The notes: generated by a model not told the origin, from the letters alone. Numbered from the stretch's first letter, positions 44,281 to 54,000 are shown. The stretch is DNA of 64,000 nt from Vibrio sp. 99-70-13A1 (GCF_013114625.1 NZ_VTXD01000003.1:226475-290474), one strand, 5' to 3'. A program made the numbers and translations.

Positions 44281-47200
44281 ATGAAAAATAAAATTCCATA
44301 CACTACATATTTTGGTAAATCAGAGCAGTTATGCAAAAAAGGTGATGCCGTTGAATTCATCCAACCATGGTATACGCCAATATCGACAACGCCTGAAAAT
44401 ACAGGAATGGCAATTGGTGGAATAGGTAATACATTCACCTTAACACCAAATGGAAGTACGCCTAACTTCAGTTTTATTCCAGGTATATTTGTCGATATTT
44501 CAAATCAAGATATTAATTTTAATGACTTTTATGCTTCGGTGATGGATGTGCCATCTATCGATTCGCTAGCCGTTATGTCAATTCAAGAACTTAGCGTTCA
44601 CTTAAATTTTTATCCAGTTCTGTTTGATGGGAAAAAGATAGATAAAGATAACTTATCAGATGCTTTGTTATTGATTAAGTCAGCTTTGCTGGCTGGTGAA
44701 TTTTATAATGATAATAAAAGTAATTTTATAAAATGGAATGTGTATTTTTCTGAAAAAACTCAGTTTTATATTAAAAAAGATTGCAAGTCACTAATTTGCC
44801 AACTATATGTTGCATTGGATTTTTTCAATGGTTTGTTAATTAATAAAAATTCAAAATTAATATCTTTAACTTCAAGTGAATCTAAATTACCAAATTCAAT
44901 TAATGATTGTGATATTGATTATCGAGCATTATATCCATTCTCTGAATATGAATACTCATGTTTTAGCGATGTGACTATTAAAAGGAAAGTGGCCTCTCCT
45001 ATCGTCCAAGGAAATAAAAGGCTTTGTTCTTTACCTGTGCACTGGAATCACTTTGAATGTGAGAATAAATCCGATCAAACTCGTGTTATTACTTTAGTGC
45101 AACCATTGCAGAATTTGATTGGCTCTAATTATCAAAAAAGTCGTGATGGCATTCAAGACTCCGCCTGTGATTTATCTCAAAATCCGATCGATCAGAAGCA
45201 TCATTCAGTTTCTTTGAATCATGGTGATTTGGTGTTCACTGGGGCGCGTTTAACAAGTGATTCTCCTTATCAAAGTGACATCGAGGGGGAAGTGGTTTAT
45301 GGCGTGCAAGTGGATAAATACTTGATTGAACAAGGTAAAGTGTCTGTTTCCGTTAAACCTTCTCTTTATACGTCTAAAACTGAAAAGCAAGTTGAATACG
45401 CCTTACGCACGGGTCGAACTAATGCAGAATTTGAAACCGGAATATACAGCGGAAGGGAAGCGTTAAGTGCATTAGTCACCGTCCAATTGGAGTTGGAACC
45501 TGATGAAGTGATAGAGCTTCGTTTTGCGCAAGTGATGGCGCACAGTAAAGTGCTATTGAACGATTGGGCTTCAGAAAAGGCATACACTCAGTTCTACCCT
45601 CAAACGATGCCTGCAATCGATATTCTTAATGATGTGCTTCCTGAATTAGCCAATATTGAACGCACTATTGTGGTCCAGCAGGCAGACTTCTTGGCTGAAG
45701 CTCAGCAGAAAATAGAGAACCCTGAGTCAGCTTTGCGTTATTCAACCATGGCAATGAATTCACTCTCTTTTTTAGCAGAATCCACGGTGTGGGATAAAGA
45801 CGATAAGTTCTTAGTGAAAGAGTGTGTCGACTACCCATTCTTTAACTCTCTAGATGTGTATTTCTACGGATCGTTCTCTCTGCTCTATTTGCTGCCTGAG
45901 CTTGATGGTTGCGTGATGAAAGAGTTTTCTAAAGCCATTCTAGCGGAAGACTTTACCAAACGTCGTTACTGGGAATACGAGGCAACGCCAAACGCGGAAT
46001 TGATTGATGACAAGTACCAAGGTGTACGTGCCATTAGAGGGGCGGTAATCCATGATTTGGGCAGCCCATTTGATATCCAGCCTGACGCTTACAGCTGGCA
46101 CAATGTGAAAGAGTGGAAGGACTTAGCACCCAAATACATCCTTATGGTGTATCGCCACTATCAAAATACACAAGACATCTCTGTGGTTAAAGAGTGCTGG
46201 CAAGCAGTGACAGAAAGCATTGAATTTTTGTCTAACTTAATTGCTGAAGGTGACGATTTACCGTTAACCCGAGGTACAGATGACACCTTCGATAATTTGG
46301 CGTCTCACGGGATCTCTATTTATTGTGCAAGCCTTTGGGTTGCGGGCTTAAAAGCGGCAAGTGAATTGGCTAAGTTGGTTGGCGAACCAGAATTAGCCGC
46401 TGGTTATCTAGAACGTTCAAAGCGTGCATTAGCAACGGTAGAGCAAAGTTTGTGGGATGAAAAGGAAGGCTATTACCACTTTTTTGTTACGCCTATCCAA
46501 GCTAAGCATTTAACTGGTGAAGGGTATCAAGCGCTTGAAAATTTAGGTTTATCTTTGACTGGCGATGCCATCGCAGATAAAAATATGCTCAACGATTATC
46601 TAAACCAAACCGACCTTTCCATTGATATCAGCAAACTTGATCAGCGAGCCTCTAAAAAGCGCTTATTGAGTGATGTAGCGCCACAAGCCTTTACGGAAGA
46701 TTATTCAAATCTAGTGCCAGATTCAGACAATAGCTTTGGTGATGCCTTGCTAGCCGACAGCTACCTAAAGCTAATGGGACTAGAAGGTATCTTTCCAGAA
46801 GGGCGGATTCAACGTGCGTTAGATTATGTGTATAAACACAATTTTGAGATTAACAGCCCGACATTAGGTGTCGCAAACATGACCCTTGCAGACGGTTCGC
46901 CACATGAAGCGTTTCAAGCTCAAGATGTTTGGATTGGTGTTCAATTCAGTGTTGCGACGGCGTTGAAATTAGCGGCTAAAACTCCACAATCTGAACAGCT
47001 AATGGACACCGTATATACCGCGTTATATGACTACTCGAAGATCCCATTTGCTGCGCCAGAAGGGTTCAACTGCTCGGTAACTGTAACTGAGTCAGAATTG
47101 GTAAATGTATTTAACTTGCCAATAAATGAAGCGAAGTCATGGGTCGATGCGTTGATTGAGCAAGAAATTTTGTTTTTTGATAAACGCGTCAACCCAATGT

Positions 47201-47355
47201 TAACGAAAGATACTGATGAGTTTGTTAGTATACTTAAGATAAACGTCCCAACAGCTACGGCAAGAGCTTTACATAAATGGCTATTGAGTACGGGTCTAAA
47301 ATATACAGCGGGTCGATATTTTAGACCTGGGATGATATTCGCTTATTTATACTAA
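44281..47355 (+). CDS. GH116-family glycoside hydrolase (GBA2-like)
   Basis: Predicted cytoplasmic retaining glycosidase of the GBA2/GH116 group, whose characterised members act on beta-glucosides, glucosylceramide or beta-xylosides. The 1024-residue protein has an N-terminal beta-sandwich (MAIGGIGNTFTLTPNGS at 43-59) and an alpha/alpha-barrel. The likely nucleophile Glu514 is in KECVDYPFFNSLDVYFYGSF, HDLG is at 591-594, and the likely acid/base Asp671 is in TRGTDDTFD. No signal peptide. The first ~230 codons are strongly AT-rich compared with the rest, which suggests a divergent or transferred N-terminal domain. A second LacI regulator follows. Confidence 0.82.
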   Translation: MKNKIPYTTYFGKSEQLCKKGDAVEFIQPWYTPISTTPENTGMAIGGIGNTFTLTPNGSTPNFSFIPGIFVDISNQDINFNDFYASVMDVPSIDSLAVMSIQELSVHLNFYPVLFDGKKIDKDNLSDALLLIKSALLAGEFYNDNKSNFIKWNVYFSEKTQFYIKKDCKSLICQLYVALDFFNGLLINKNSKLISLTSSESKLPNSINDCDIDYRALYPFSEYEYSCFSDVTIKRKVASPIVQGNKRLCSLPVHWNHFECENKSDQTRVITLVQPLQNLIGSNYQKSRDGIQDSACDLSQNPIDQKHHSVSLNHGDLVFTGARLTSDSPYQSDIEGEVVYGVQVDKYLIEQGKVSVSVKPSLYTSKTEKQVEYALRTGRTNAEFETGIYSGREALSALVTVQLELEPDEVIELRFAQVMAHSKVLLNDWASEKAYTQFYPQTMPAIDILNDVLPELANIERTIVVQQADFLAEAQQKIENPESALRYSTMAMNSLSFLAESTVWDKDDKFLVKECVDYPFFNSLDVYFYGSFSLLYLLPELDGCVMKEFSKAILAEDFTKRRYWEYEATPNAELIDDKYQGVRAIRGAVIHDLGSPFDIQPDAYSWHNVKEWKDLAPKYILMVYRHYQNTQDISVVKECWQAVTESIEFLSNLIAEGDDLPLTRGTDDTFDNLASHGISIYCASLWVAGLKAASELAKLVGEPELAAGYLERSKRALATVEQSLWDEKEGYYHFFVTPIQAKHLTGEGYQALENLGLSLTGDAIADKNMLNDYLNQTDLSIDISKLDQRASKKRLLSDVAPQAFTEDYSNLVPDSDNSFGDALLADSYLKLMGLEGIFPEGRIQRALDYVYKHNFEINSPTLGVANMTLADGSPHEAFQAQDVWIGVQFSVATALKLAAKTPQSEQLMDTVYTALYDYSKIPFAAPEGFNCSVTVTESELVNVFNLPINEAKSWVDALIEQEILFFDKRVNPMLTKDTDEFVSILKINVPTATARALHKWLLSTGLKYTAGRYFRPGMIFAYLY

Positions 47356-47390
47356 GATGCGTATTAAATGAGTGAATGATCGTTAAATGA

Positions 47391-47417
47391 AAGGGAGCAA
47401 TTGAGCTCCTTTATTTT
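47391..47417 (+). terminator. Terminator of the GH116 gene
   Basis: An 8-bp stem (AAGGGAGC with GCTCCTTT, one G-T pair) around AATTGA is followed by an ATTTTT run, 36 bp after the stop codon. Confidence 0.75.
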
Positions 47418-47588
47418 TATCAGTTTAGAGTTTGGTTTATTTAGAAACGCGCTTGCCTGTTGCTCAGTTTGCCTACTGAGATTTTTAGTAGAATTAGGCT
47501 TAAATAATAAACATACCTCTATAATCGAGTTATCAAAGGTTTTCATAGACGGCTTCAACTTCACGTTTAAAGGTTTAGGGAACAAAAA

Positions 47589-48602
47589 ATGCGCACTAAA
47601 ACTAGAAAGGCAACCGTATACGACGTCGCTAAACTCGCGGGTGTATCTCCCAGTACCGTTTCTCGTTTTTTGAATCGAACGACCTATGTGTCGGATGATA
47701 AAAGTCAAAATATTGAGCAAGCTATAAAAGATACGGGTTATAAACCTAACTTTCAGGCGCAAGAAAATCTCAATCGCCGCTCATTGACCGTTGGGGTATT
47801 AGTCCAGCACCCAGATAGCCCCTACACTAGCCGCATTTTGAATGACATGGAGAAAACCTTGATTGCACAGGGCTATTCTCTTGTGATTGCGACGGGCCAC
47901 TGGCAGAAAAAACTTGAAATCCATGCTTTGGAATATTTAGCCAAAAGCAATGTGGACGGTATGATCATCGTGACGGGAAGCGTGACGAATGAAGATATAG
48001 CCAAATATGCTAAAGATATCCCTATCGTAATGGTTGGGTATGACATCGTAGAAGAGAATGTTCGCTCACTAAACATTGACAATGTTTTGGGTGGTTATAT
48101 GGCGACTTTGCACTTATTGCAGCAAGGGCATGTCAATATCGCGCATATTAAAGGTCTAGCTTCGCAGCCAGATTCAGGCGCACGCTTTGAAGGATATAAG
48201 AAAGCAATAGCGGAAGCTGGCATTAAAGTGAGACCAAAACTAGTTAAGCAGGGTGACTTTAGCTGTGAACAAGGCTATGAAAAAACGGTAGAACTGATCG
48301 AATCGAAAGTGCATTTCTCGGCTTTGTTTGCCGCAAATGACCAAACGGCTTATGGCGCAATTAAAGCACTGCATGATCATGGGTATAAAGTTCCTGAAGA
48401 TGTCTCTGTTATCGGGTTTGATGATTTGCCCACTTCCAAATACTTCACACCTGCACTTACAACTTTGAGGCAGCCAATAGAAGAGATAGGCGAAGTTTGC
48501 GCGGAGTCGATTCTTAATCTGATGTCAGGGGAAAGACATGAAGCTAGGTTGCCACCCATTGATTTAATTGTTCGTGAATCGACAAAATCTCTGTATCGAT
48601 AA
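47589..48602 (+). CDS. LacI-family regulator, second of the locus
   Basis: Sugar-responsive DNA-binding protein of 337 residues. The N-terminal helix-turn-helix is VYDVAKLAGVSPSTVSRFLNRTTYVSDD with hinge RSLTVGVLVQHPDSPYTSRI, and the sensor domain ends with the conserved VIGFDDLPTSKYFTPALTTLRQPIEEIG. AGGGA precedes the ATG. It has its own promoter after the GH116 terminator. It probably controls the adjacent GH116 and epimerase genes, but no operator matching the first LacI sites was found near them. Confidence 0.88.
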   Translation: MRTKTRKATVYDVAKLAGVSPSTVSRFLNRTTYVSDDKSQNIEQAIKDTGYKPNFQAQENLNRRSLTVGVLVQHPDSPYTSRILNDMEKTLIAQGYSLVIATGHWQKKLEIHALEYLAKSNVDGMIIVTGSVTNEDIAKYAKDIPIVMVGYDIVEENVRSLNIDNVLGGYMATLHLLQQGHVNIAHIKGLASQPDSGARFEGYKKAIAEAGIKVRPKLVKQGDFSCEQGYEKTVELIESKVHFSALFAANDQTAYGAIKALHDHGYKVPEDVSVIGFDDLPTSKYFTPALTTLRQPIEEIGEVCAESILNLMSGERHEARLPPIDLIVRESTKSLYR

Positions 48603-48627
48603 GTTGAGCGTCGAGATTAAATGATTA

Positions 48628-48651
48628 AGTAAAAGTAAAAGTAAAAGTAAA
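48628..48651. repeat. Four copies of AGTAAA
   Basis: A 6-bp unit is repeated four times just beyond the second lacI stop codon. It is a small slippage-prone tract. Confidence 0.85.
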
Positions 48652-48722
48652 AAATGAAAATGAAGGTCGAAGTGAAAATTCCTTAAGATAGAAAGTCACA
48701 GGAATTAAAAAGTAACAGACAC

Positions 48723-48757
48723 AAAAAAAGTCGCCTCCGTGCGACTTTTTTTGTTTT
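48723..48757. terminator. Bidirectional terminator after the second lacI gene
   Basis: AAAAAAAGTCGC pairs perfectly with GCGACTTTTTTT around a 6-nt loop, with further T residues after it. It serves both the second lacI gene and the convergent ABC-ATPase gene. Confidence 0.88.
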
Positions 48758-48861
48758 TGGCGGCCAAACCAGATTAGCTATATCCATTCTTGCTCCAATC
48801 CATTTAGGAGTTATCCAAGACGGTATATCTATATGACGTTGTTATTTCCAATTAGTTCAAT

Positions 48862-50490
48862 TTAAGCTGCATTTTCTTTCGGTGTTTCATCTAAATCGAA
48901 AGATGCATCAATTAGCTTTTGTGTGTATTCATTTTGCGGGTTATGGAAAATCTCATCTGCCGTGCCTTGTTCCATCACTTCACCCTTTTGCATCACGAGT
49001 ACGCGATCAGATAGTGCTTTAACAACCGACAAGTCATGGCTGATAAATAAGAAGCCGATGTTGTGTTTTTTCTGAATGTCTTTAAGCAGGTCAATAACCG
49101 TTAATTGAACAGAACGATCAAGTGCTGATGTAGGCTCATCTAATAGAATGAATGAAGGTTCTAGGATTAGAGATCGAGCAATCGCGATACGTTGTCTCTG
49201 ACCTCCAGAAAACTCATGTGGGTAGCGGTTAATTGAATTAGCTTCTAAACGAACTTCTTCAAGTGCTACACGCGCACGTTGTAAGCGTTCTTTCTTCGAC
49301 AGGTGAGGTTGATGCACGGTTAAGCCTTCCGTGATTATCTCGCCTACTGTCATTCTTGGTGATAAAGAACCATAAGGGTCTTGGAACACCATCTGTACAT
49401 CTTTTTTCAATTTAAAACGCTCAGTATCGGTGAGTAAGCTGAGGTCTTTGCCTTTGTAAACAATACGACCTGTAGAAGGAAGTAAGCCAATCAATGCGCG
49501 TCCAAGGGTTGATTTACCAGAGCCAGATTCACCAACAATGCCCAAGGTTTCGCCTTGTTTCAGTGATAATGAAATGCCTTTAACCGCTTCAAAATACTGG
49601 TTCTTGCTCTTAATGAAATGTTGTTTCACTAGGAATTTAACGCGAATATCTTCTACCGTGAGTAGATCTGGCGCATCGGGTTCAATAGGCTCTTTTTGCC
49701 CTTTCGGAATTGAATTAATAAGCATGCGTGTATAGTCATGTTTCGGATCATTGAATAAGGCTTGTGTCTCGCCTTCTTCTACTAACTCACCTTTACACAT
49801 CACAAGAACTCGGTCAGCAAAGTGCTTCACTACACCAAGGTCGTGGGTAATAAATAAAATCGCCATGCCCATTTTTTCTTGGATTTCTTTTATCAAACCA
49901 AGCACTTCAGCTTGAACCGTTACATCTAGTGCGGTTGTGGGTTCATCTGCAATAAGAATGTCAGGTTCGTTGATTAAGGCCATCGCGATCATGATGCGTT
50001 GTAGTTGACCGCCAGAAAATTCATGTGGGTATTTAGTATAGGCTTGGTCAATGTTTGGTAGATGCACGAGTTCGAACAATTCTAGAACGCGTTTTTTAGC
50101 ATCGGATTTACTTACTTTTCGGTGGCACATGATCGCTTCTGCGACTTGTATACCGACACGTAAATAAGGGTTGAGTGATGTCATTGGCTCTTGAAAAATC
50201 ATGCCGATTCGATCGCCACGTATTGCCTGCATTTGACGCTCGGTTTTGTCTAAAACCTGCTCACCTTCAAATTCAATTCTAGATTCAGGGTGCAAAATGG
50301 CATTGTCAGGAAGTAAACGCATCAGAGCATTACTTGAGACGGATTTACCCGATCCTGATTCACCCACAATCGCGAGCGTTTCCCCTGCTTCTAGTGAGAA
50401 ATTAATGCCTTTTACGGCGTCAATGATTCCATCATTTGTTTTAAAACTAACGGAAAGATTCTCTACATTGAGAATGGCTTGGTCTGACAT
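48862..50490 (-). CDS. Double-ATPase ABC protein, oligopeptide-type (YejF-like)
   Basis: Fused pair of oligopeptide-transporter ATPase domains in 542 residues, as in YejF or DppD-DppF fusions. Domain 1 (about 1-260) has Walker A VGESGSGKS, signature EFSGGQLQRIMIA and Walker B EPDILIADEPTTALDV. Domain 2 (about 285-530) has VGESGSGKSTLGRA, EFSGGQRQRIAIA and FILLDEPTSALDRSV. All catalytic motifs are intact. No permease or binding-protein genes lie nearby, so its partners must be elsewhere. The only close neighbour is a small gene 13 bp upstream. Confidence 0.88.
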   Translation of the reverse strand: MSDQAILNVENLSVSFKTNDGIIDAVKGINFSLEAGETLAIVGESGSGKSVSSNALMRLLPDNAILHPESRIEFEGEQVLDKTERQMQAIRGDRIGMIFQEPMTSLNPYLRVGIQVAEAIMCHRKVSKSDAKKRVLELFELVHLPNIDQAYTKYPHEFSGGQLQRIMIAMALINEPDILIADEPTTALDVTVQAEVLGLIKEIQEKMGMAILFITHDLGVVKHFADRVLVMCKGELVEEGETQALFNDPKHDYTRMLINSIPKGQKEPIEPDAPDLLTVEDIRVKFLVKQHFIKSKNQYFEAVKGISLSLKQGETLGIVGESGSGKSTLGRALIGLLPSTGRIVYKGKDLSLLTDTERFKLKKDVQMVFQDPYGSLSPRMTVGEIITEGLTVHQPHLSKKERLQRARVALEEVRLEANSINRYPHEFSGGQRQRIAIARSLILEPSFILLDEPTSALDRSVQLTVIDLLKDIQKKHNIGFLFISHDLSVVKALSDRVLVMQKGEVMEQGTADEIFHNPQNEYTQKLIDASFDLDETPKENAA

Positions 50491-50502
50491 GATACGTCCT
50501 TA

Positions 50503-50997
50503 TCAATTTAAGACATTTGGAGATGAATGGGTCTCAGGTGTCGATTTAAGCTGCCCAAAGTGGTGATGTGCTCGTTGTATTTGTTCGAGCTCAAGCATCC
50601 AATGCGAACTTCTTTGAGCACTGCAAAAAGCTATTAAGTGATTGAGTAAATCTTCACTCTGTTTTTCAAGCAGTAAATGGGTTCTTTGTATGAGACTGGT
50701 ATTTTCAAGGGAGATGAATTGCAAGAGCGCATAAGATTGATTCAAGGTATCGAAAGCTTGTTGCTGTTGACCTAATCGATTCAATAGTTCTGATTGAGCA
50801 ACACTCGCGTCTCTAAGACCTGCAAGTAGGCAAGCGAATTGACAAGGTTTGATGTTGCTTTCAAAAGCGGCTTCTTGAATGTGGTTTGGGAGGTGACTTA
50901 AAACATCATGATACAGGCGTTGAGCTTCAGGCCAGTGACCCTGTTCCATTAACTGTTCTGCTTTTAAATAATACATCCAGCACTGTTCAAGTTCCAT
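50503..50997 (-). CDS. Helical TPR-like protein beside the ABC ATPase
   Basis: Unknown function. The 164-residue cytosolic protein is rich in Gln, Leu and His and is predicted to be all helical. WMYYLKAEQLMEQGHWPEAQRLYHDVLSHLPN (about 7-38) resembles a tetratricopeptide repeat, and later helices contain RLGQQQQAFDTLNQSYALL. It ends 13 bp before the ATPase start, suggesting one transcript and perhaps a scaffold or regulatory role for the transporter. Confidence 0.6.
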   Translation of the reverse strand: MELEQCWMYYLKAEQLMEQGHWPEAQRLYHDVLSHLPNHIQEAAFESNIKPCQFACLLAGLRDASVAQSELLNRLGQQQQAFDTLNQSYALLQFISLENTSLIQRTHLLLEKQSEDLLNHLIAFCSAQRSSHWMLELEQIQRAHHHFGQLKSTPETHSSPNVLN

Positions 50998-51347
50998 GTT
51001 CCCATCTCCTTTCTATAAGATGCTGGGATGTTAATGATATTTATTATCAATTGCAAATTAAAATCATTTAGTTTAGCGAGGGATCGTAATCAAAATGGAC
51101 GTAGCTAATTGATATAAAGTATGAATAGATAATTGATACAAAGTGCGAATAGATGATTGATATAAAGTACGAATAGAGTGCAAAAGCGGGTAGAAGGTTT
51201 TAGGCGTAAAATAGAGAAAACTCGATAGATTTGTATGTTATTTGCTCACTTGAACCATGATGTTGCGTAAGTCACTAAAAGTATTGAGAATTGCATCTAC
51301 ACTGATTTTATCTACACCCAAAATAATAAAGGACTAAGGAGGCGGCG
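50998..51347. other. Spacer with a 24-bp triple repeat before the Lon-family gene
   Basis: This 350-bp divergent spacer must hold promoters for the small TPR-like gene and for the Lon-family gene. Apart from the repeat array at 51107-51178 I see no palindrome or promoter that stands out. Confidence 0.4.
51107..51178. repeat. Three tandem 24-bp repeats
   Basis: Copies at 51107-51130, 51131-51154 and 51155-51178 share AATTGATATAAAGTA and the following GAATAGAT, differing at two to five positions. The unit is close to 2.3 helical turns. The array lies 170 bp upstream of the Lon-family gene; role unknown. Confidence 0.85.
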
Positions 51348-53708
51348 ATGGCGATTCAAAGACTCAATATAGAGCAGCTCTATCAAGCAGCTGATCTCGA
51401 AAAGCTACCCTGTAAGTCGACCAAAGAACTGGCTCCCATTGATGAGATAGTTGGGCAAGAACGTGCACAAAAGGCCGTTGAATTTGCTATGTCAATTAAG
51501 GAAAAGGGTTACAACATTTACGCGATAGGTCGAAATGGTTTAGGAAAAAGAACCATGATCTTGCGTTATTTAAACCGTCACCCACATGAAGCTAACGAAC
51601 TTTATGATTGGTGTTATGTAGCCAATTTTGAAGATATTCGAACCCCGAAGGTACTCAAACTACCATGCGGAGTGGGCAGTAGCTTAAAGAATGATATTGA
51701 AAAGCTAATGACTAAGCTGCTAAAAGCGATGCCATTAGCGTTTGATAATGAAATGTACTTTGGTCGAGCGGATAAGCTGAAAAACCAATTAGCGAGCAAG
51801 CAACAAGCTGCCCTCGCGGCGATCAGCCAAGAAGCTCAAGAGAAAGGCGTCAATCTAACGATTACTACGCAAGGTGATTACCAATTCGTCGCCATGAATG
51901 GTGAAGAGCTTCATACTGAGGAAAGTTTTGATCTACTTTCACCAGAAGACCAAGCTCAGTTTGATAAAACCATTGATGCGTTGGAAGTTGGTTTACGCAC
52001 GATCTCTCGTGACTTAACCGAACTTGAAGAAACGTATACTGAAAAAATTGAAAAGCTTAATGATGACACCACTCGTGATGTGATCACGCATTTCATCAAG
52101 CAACTGAAGAAAGATTATAACCAGTACCCTGAAATCAAAAAGTACCTGACTGATCTACAAAAAGACATCGTTGAAAATGCCGATATTTTCTTAGAAGAAA
52201 GTAATGAACAAGCTGAAATAGCGACAGCTTCGCTCGATAAGAAAATGCCTCGTCGTTATAAAGTGAATGTCATTGTTAACCAAAAAGAGAACAAGTTTCC
52301 GATAGTGGTGGAAGAAAATCCTAACTATCACTCTCTGTTTGGTTATGTAGAAACGGCAACATTTAAAGGCACTGTATTTACGGATTTCTCTCTGATTCGA
52401 GCAGGCAGCTTACACCGAGCGAATGGCGGTGTATTGCTTATGGATGCGGTGAAAGTTCTCGAACAGCCTTATGTATGGGATGGTCTAAAGCGAGCCTTGC
52501 GTTCACGCCAATTAAGCCTCACTTCTTTAGAGAAAGAGGTCACCCTGACAGGTGCTGTGTCGCTTGATCCTGAACCGATCCCACTGGATGTGAAAATCAT
52601 CTTGTTTGGTGATTACCGTACGTATCAACTGCTGCAACATTACGATGCAGAGTTCGCAGAATTGTTCCGTGTTACCGCTGATTTTGAAGATGAAATGAAG
52701 CGTTCTCCTGATTCAGAAATGCACTACGCACGCTTTATTTCAAGCATAGTGCATGACAATGGCATGCTGCATTGTGACCGAAAAGCAATTGGTCGCATTA
52801 TTGAGCACAGCTCTCGTCAGGCAGGGGATCAAGGTAAGTTATCTCTTCATTCTGCGCACACGGCGAACTTGTTGCGAGAATCCAACTACGTGGCGAAAAG
52901 CTCAAAGTCGAATCTGATCCGAGCCAGCCATGTTGATCAAGCATTAGCGAATCAAAAAATGCGAGTTGGTCGCTTGCAAGACAGCGTGATGGAAACGTTC
53001 ACCAACGGCACCACGCTCATCAGAACGGATGGTGAAGCGGTTGGGCAAGTGAACGCATTGTCAGTTCTCAGCACCAGTGACCATATGTTTGGTGCGCCAA
53101 ATCGCATTACAGCCACTACTGCCTATGGTGATGGTGAGGTAATTGATATTGAGAGAAATGTTGACCTTGGTGGCAGTATTCACTCAAAAGGTGTGATGAT
53201 TCTTTCTGCTTATTTGTCTTCGGTGTTTGGTCGTACTGCCAAAGTGCCTTTAACCACCAACATTACCTTTGAGCAGTCTTATGGCGGGGTTGACGGAGAC
53301 AGTGCCAGCATGGCGGAATTCTGTGCCGTTGTATCTGCATTTTCTAAGCAGCCTAACCGTCAGGATATTGCAATTACAGGTTCAATGAACCAGTTTGGCG
53401 AATCACAACCTATCGGTGGTGTGAACGAGAAAATTGAAGGGTTCTTTGATGTTTGTGAAATCAAAGGTCGAACTAATGAGCAAGGGGTGATCATCCCGCG
53501 TTCTAATGCGCATAACTTAATGCTTCGCTCAGATATCGTTAAAGCGGTTGAAAAGGGTGAGTTTAATATATGGGCGATTGACCACGTGACTGAAGCTATC
53601 GAGCTATTTACAGGTAAGGCAGCAGGAGAAGCCAGTGATGAAGGCAGCTACCCAATCAATACTATTTTTGGAATAGCTCAAGCTAAGTTGAATGCGTTAC
53701 GTAAATAA
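51348..53708 (+). CDS. ATP-dependent Lon-family protease (LonB/YcbZ-like)
   Basis: Predicted ATP-dependent serine-lysine protease. The 786-residue protein has a Walker A-like GRNGLGKRT (61-69) in an AAA+ domain with a large helical insertion (about 120-300). A Lon-type protease domain at the C-terminus has catalytic Ser652 in GDSASMAE and Lys695 in GVNEKIEGF. The 43-residue spacing equals the Ser679-Lys722 spacing of E. coli Lon. It lacks the N-terminal Lon substrate domain and any membrane segment, placing it with cytosolic YcbZ-type homologues. The start is preceded by AAGGAGG. Confidence 0.88.
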   Translation: MAIQRLNIEQLYQAADLEKLPCKSTKELAPIDEIVGQERAQKAVEFAMSIKEKGYNIYAIGRNGLGKRTMILRYLNRHPHEANELYDWCYVANFEDIRTPKVLKLPCGVGSSLKNDIEKLMTKLLKAMPLAFDNEMYFGRADKLKNQLASKQQAALAAISQEAQEKGVNLTITTQGDYQFVAMNGEELHTEESFDLLSPEDQAQFDKTIDALEVGLRTISRDLTELEETYTEKIEKLNDDTTRDVITHFIKQLKKDYNQYPEIKKYLTDLQKDIVENADIFLEESNEQAEIATASLDKKMPRRYKVNVIVNQKENKFPIVVEENPNYHSLFGYVETATFKGTVFTDFSLIRAGSLHRANGGVLLMDAVKVLEQPYVWDGLKRALRSRQLSLTSLEKEVTLTGAVSLDPEPIPLDVKIILFGDYRTYQLLQHYDAEFAELFRVTADFEDEMKRSPDSEMHYARFISSIVHDNGMLHCDRKAIGRIIEHSSRQAGDQGKLSLHSAHTANLLRESNYVAKSSKSNLIRASHVDQALANQKMRVGRLQDSVMETFTNGTTLIRTDGEAVGQVNALSVLSTSDHMFGAPNRITATTAYGDGEVIDIERNVDLGGSIHSKGVMILSAYLSSVFGRTAKVPLTTNITFEQSYGGVDGDSASMAEFCAVVSAFSKQPNRQDIAITGSMNQFGESQPIGGVNEKIEGFFDVCEIKGRTNEQGVIIPRSNAHNLMLRSDIVKAVEKGEFNIWAIDHVTEAIELFTGKAAGEASDEGSYPINTIFGIAQAKLNALRK

Positions 53709-53801
53709 TAGTTCGACGTAAGTATCAACTTTACGAAAACCATGCAGTTGAGACATTAACAAACATAAGAACGAGTAATGACGTTTTTACTCTAAATAAA
53801 C

Positions 53802-53833
53802 AGCAGCCATATGAAAGTATGGCTGCTTTATTT
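53802..53833 (+). terminator. Terminator of the Lon-family gene
   Basis: AGCAGCCATA pairs perfectly with TATGGCTGCT around a 6-nt loop, followed by TTATTTTTT. Confidence 0.87.
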
Positions 53834-53933
53834 TTTACTGGGTGATAATGACTCAGAATATCGATTAAGAAGATTAGGTACAGAAGGGTGCCGCTAAGAG
53901 GATTGCGTTAAGGTTCTCGTTAACTCAGCTTCA

Positions 53934-54000
53934 CGCAAGCTGAAACGTTCGCAAGCTGAAACTGTCATAAGCTAAAACATTCGCAAATTATGACTTCTGT
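53934..54000. repeat. Four degenerate ~16-bp repeats ending at the PilZ stop
   Basis: Copies of CGCAAGCTGAAACGTT start at 53934, 53950, 53966 and 53982 and decay rightward. The last one ends 4 bp before the final codons of the minus-strand PilZ gene. Confidence 0.7.

Noticed and set aside
47364..47762. 132-residue minus-strand reading frame
   Set aside because: It overlaps the GH116 terminator and the start of the second lacI gene, has no plausible ribosome-binding site and no recognisable protein features.
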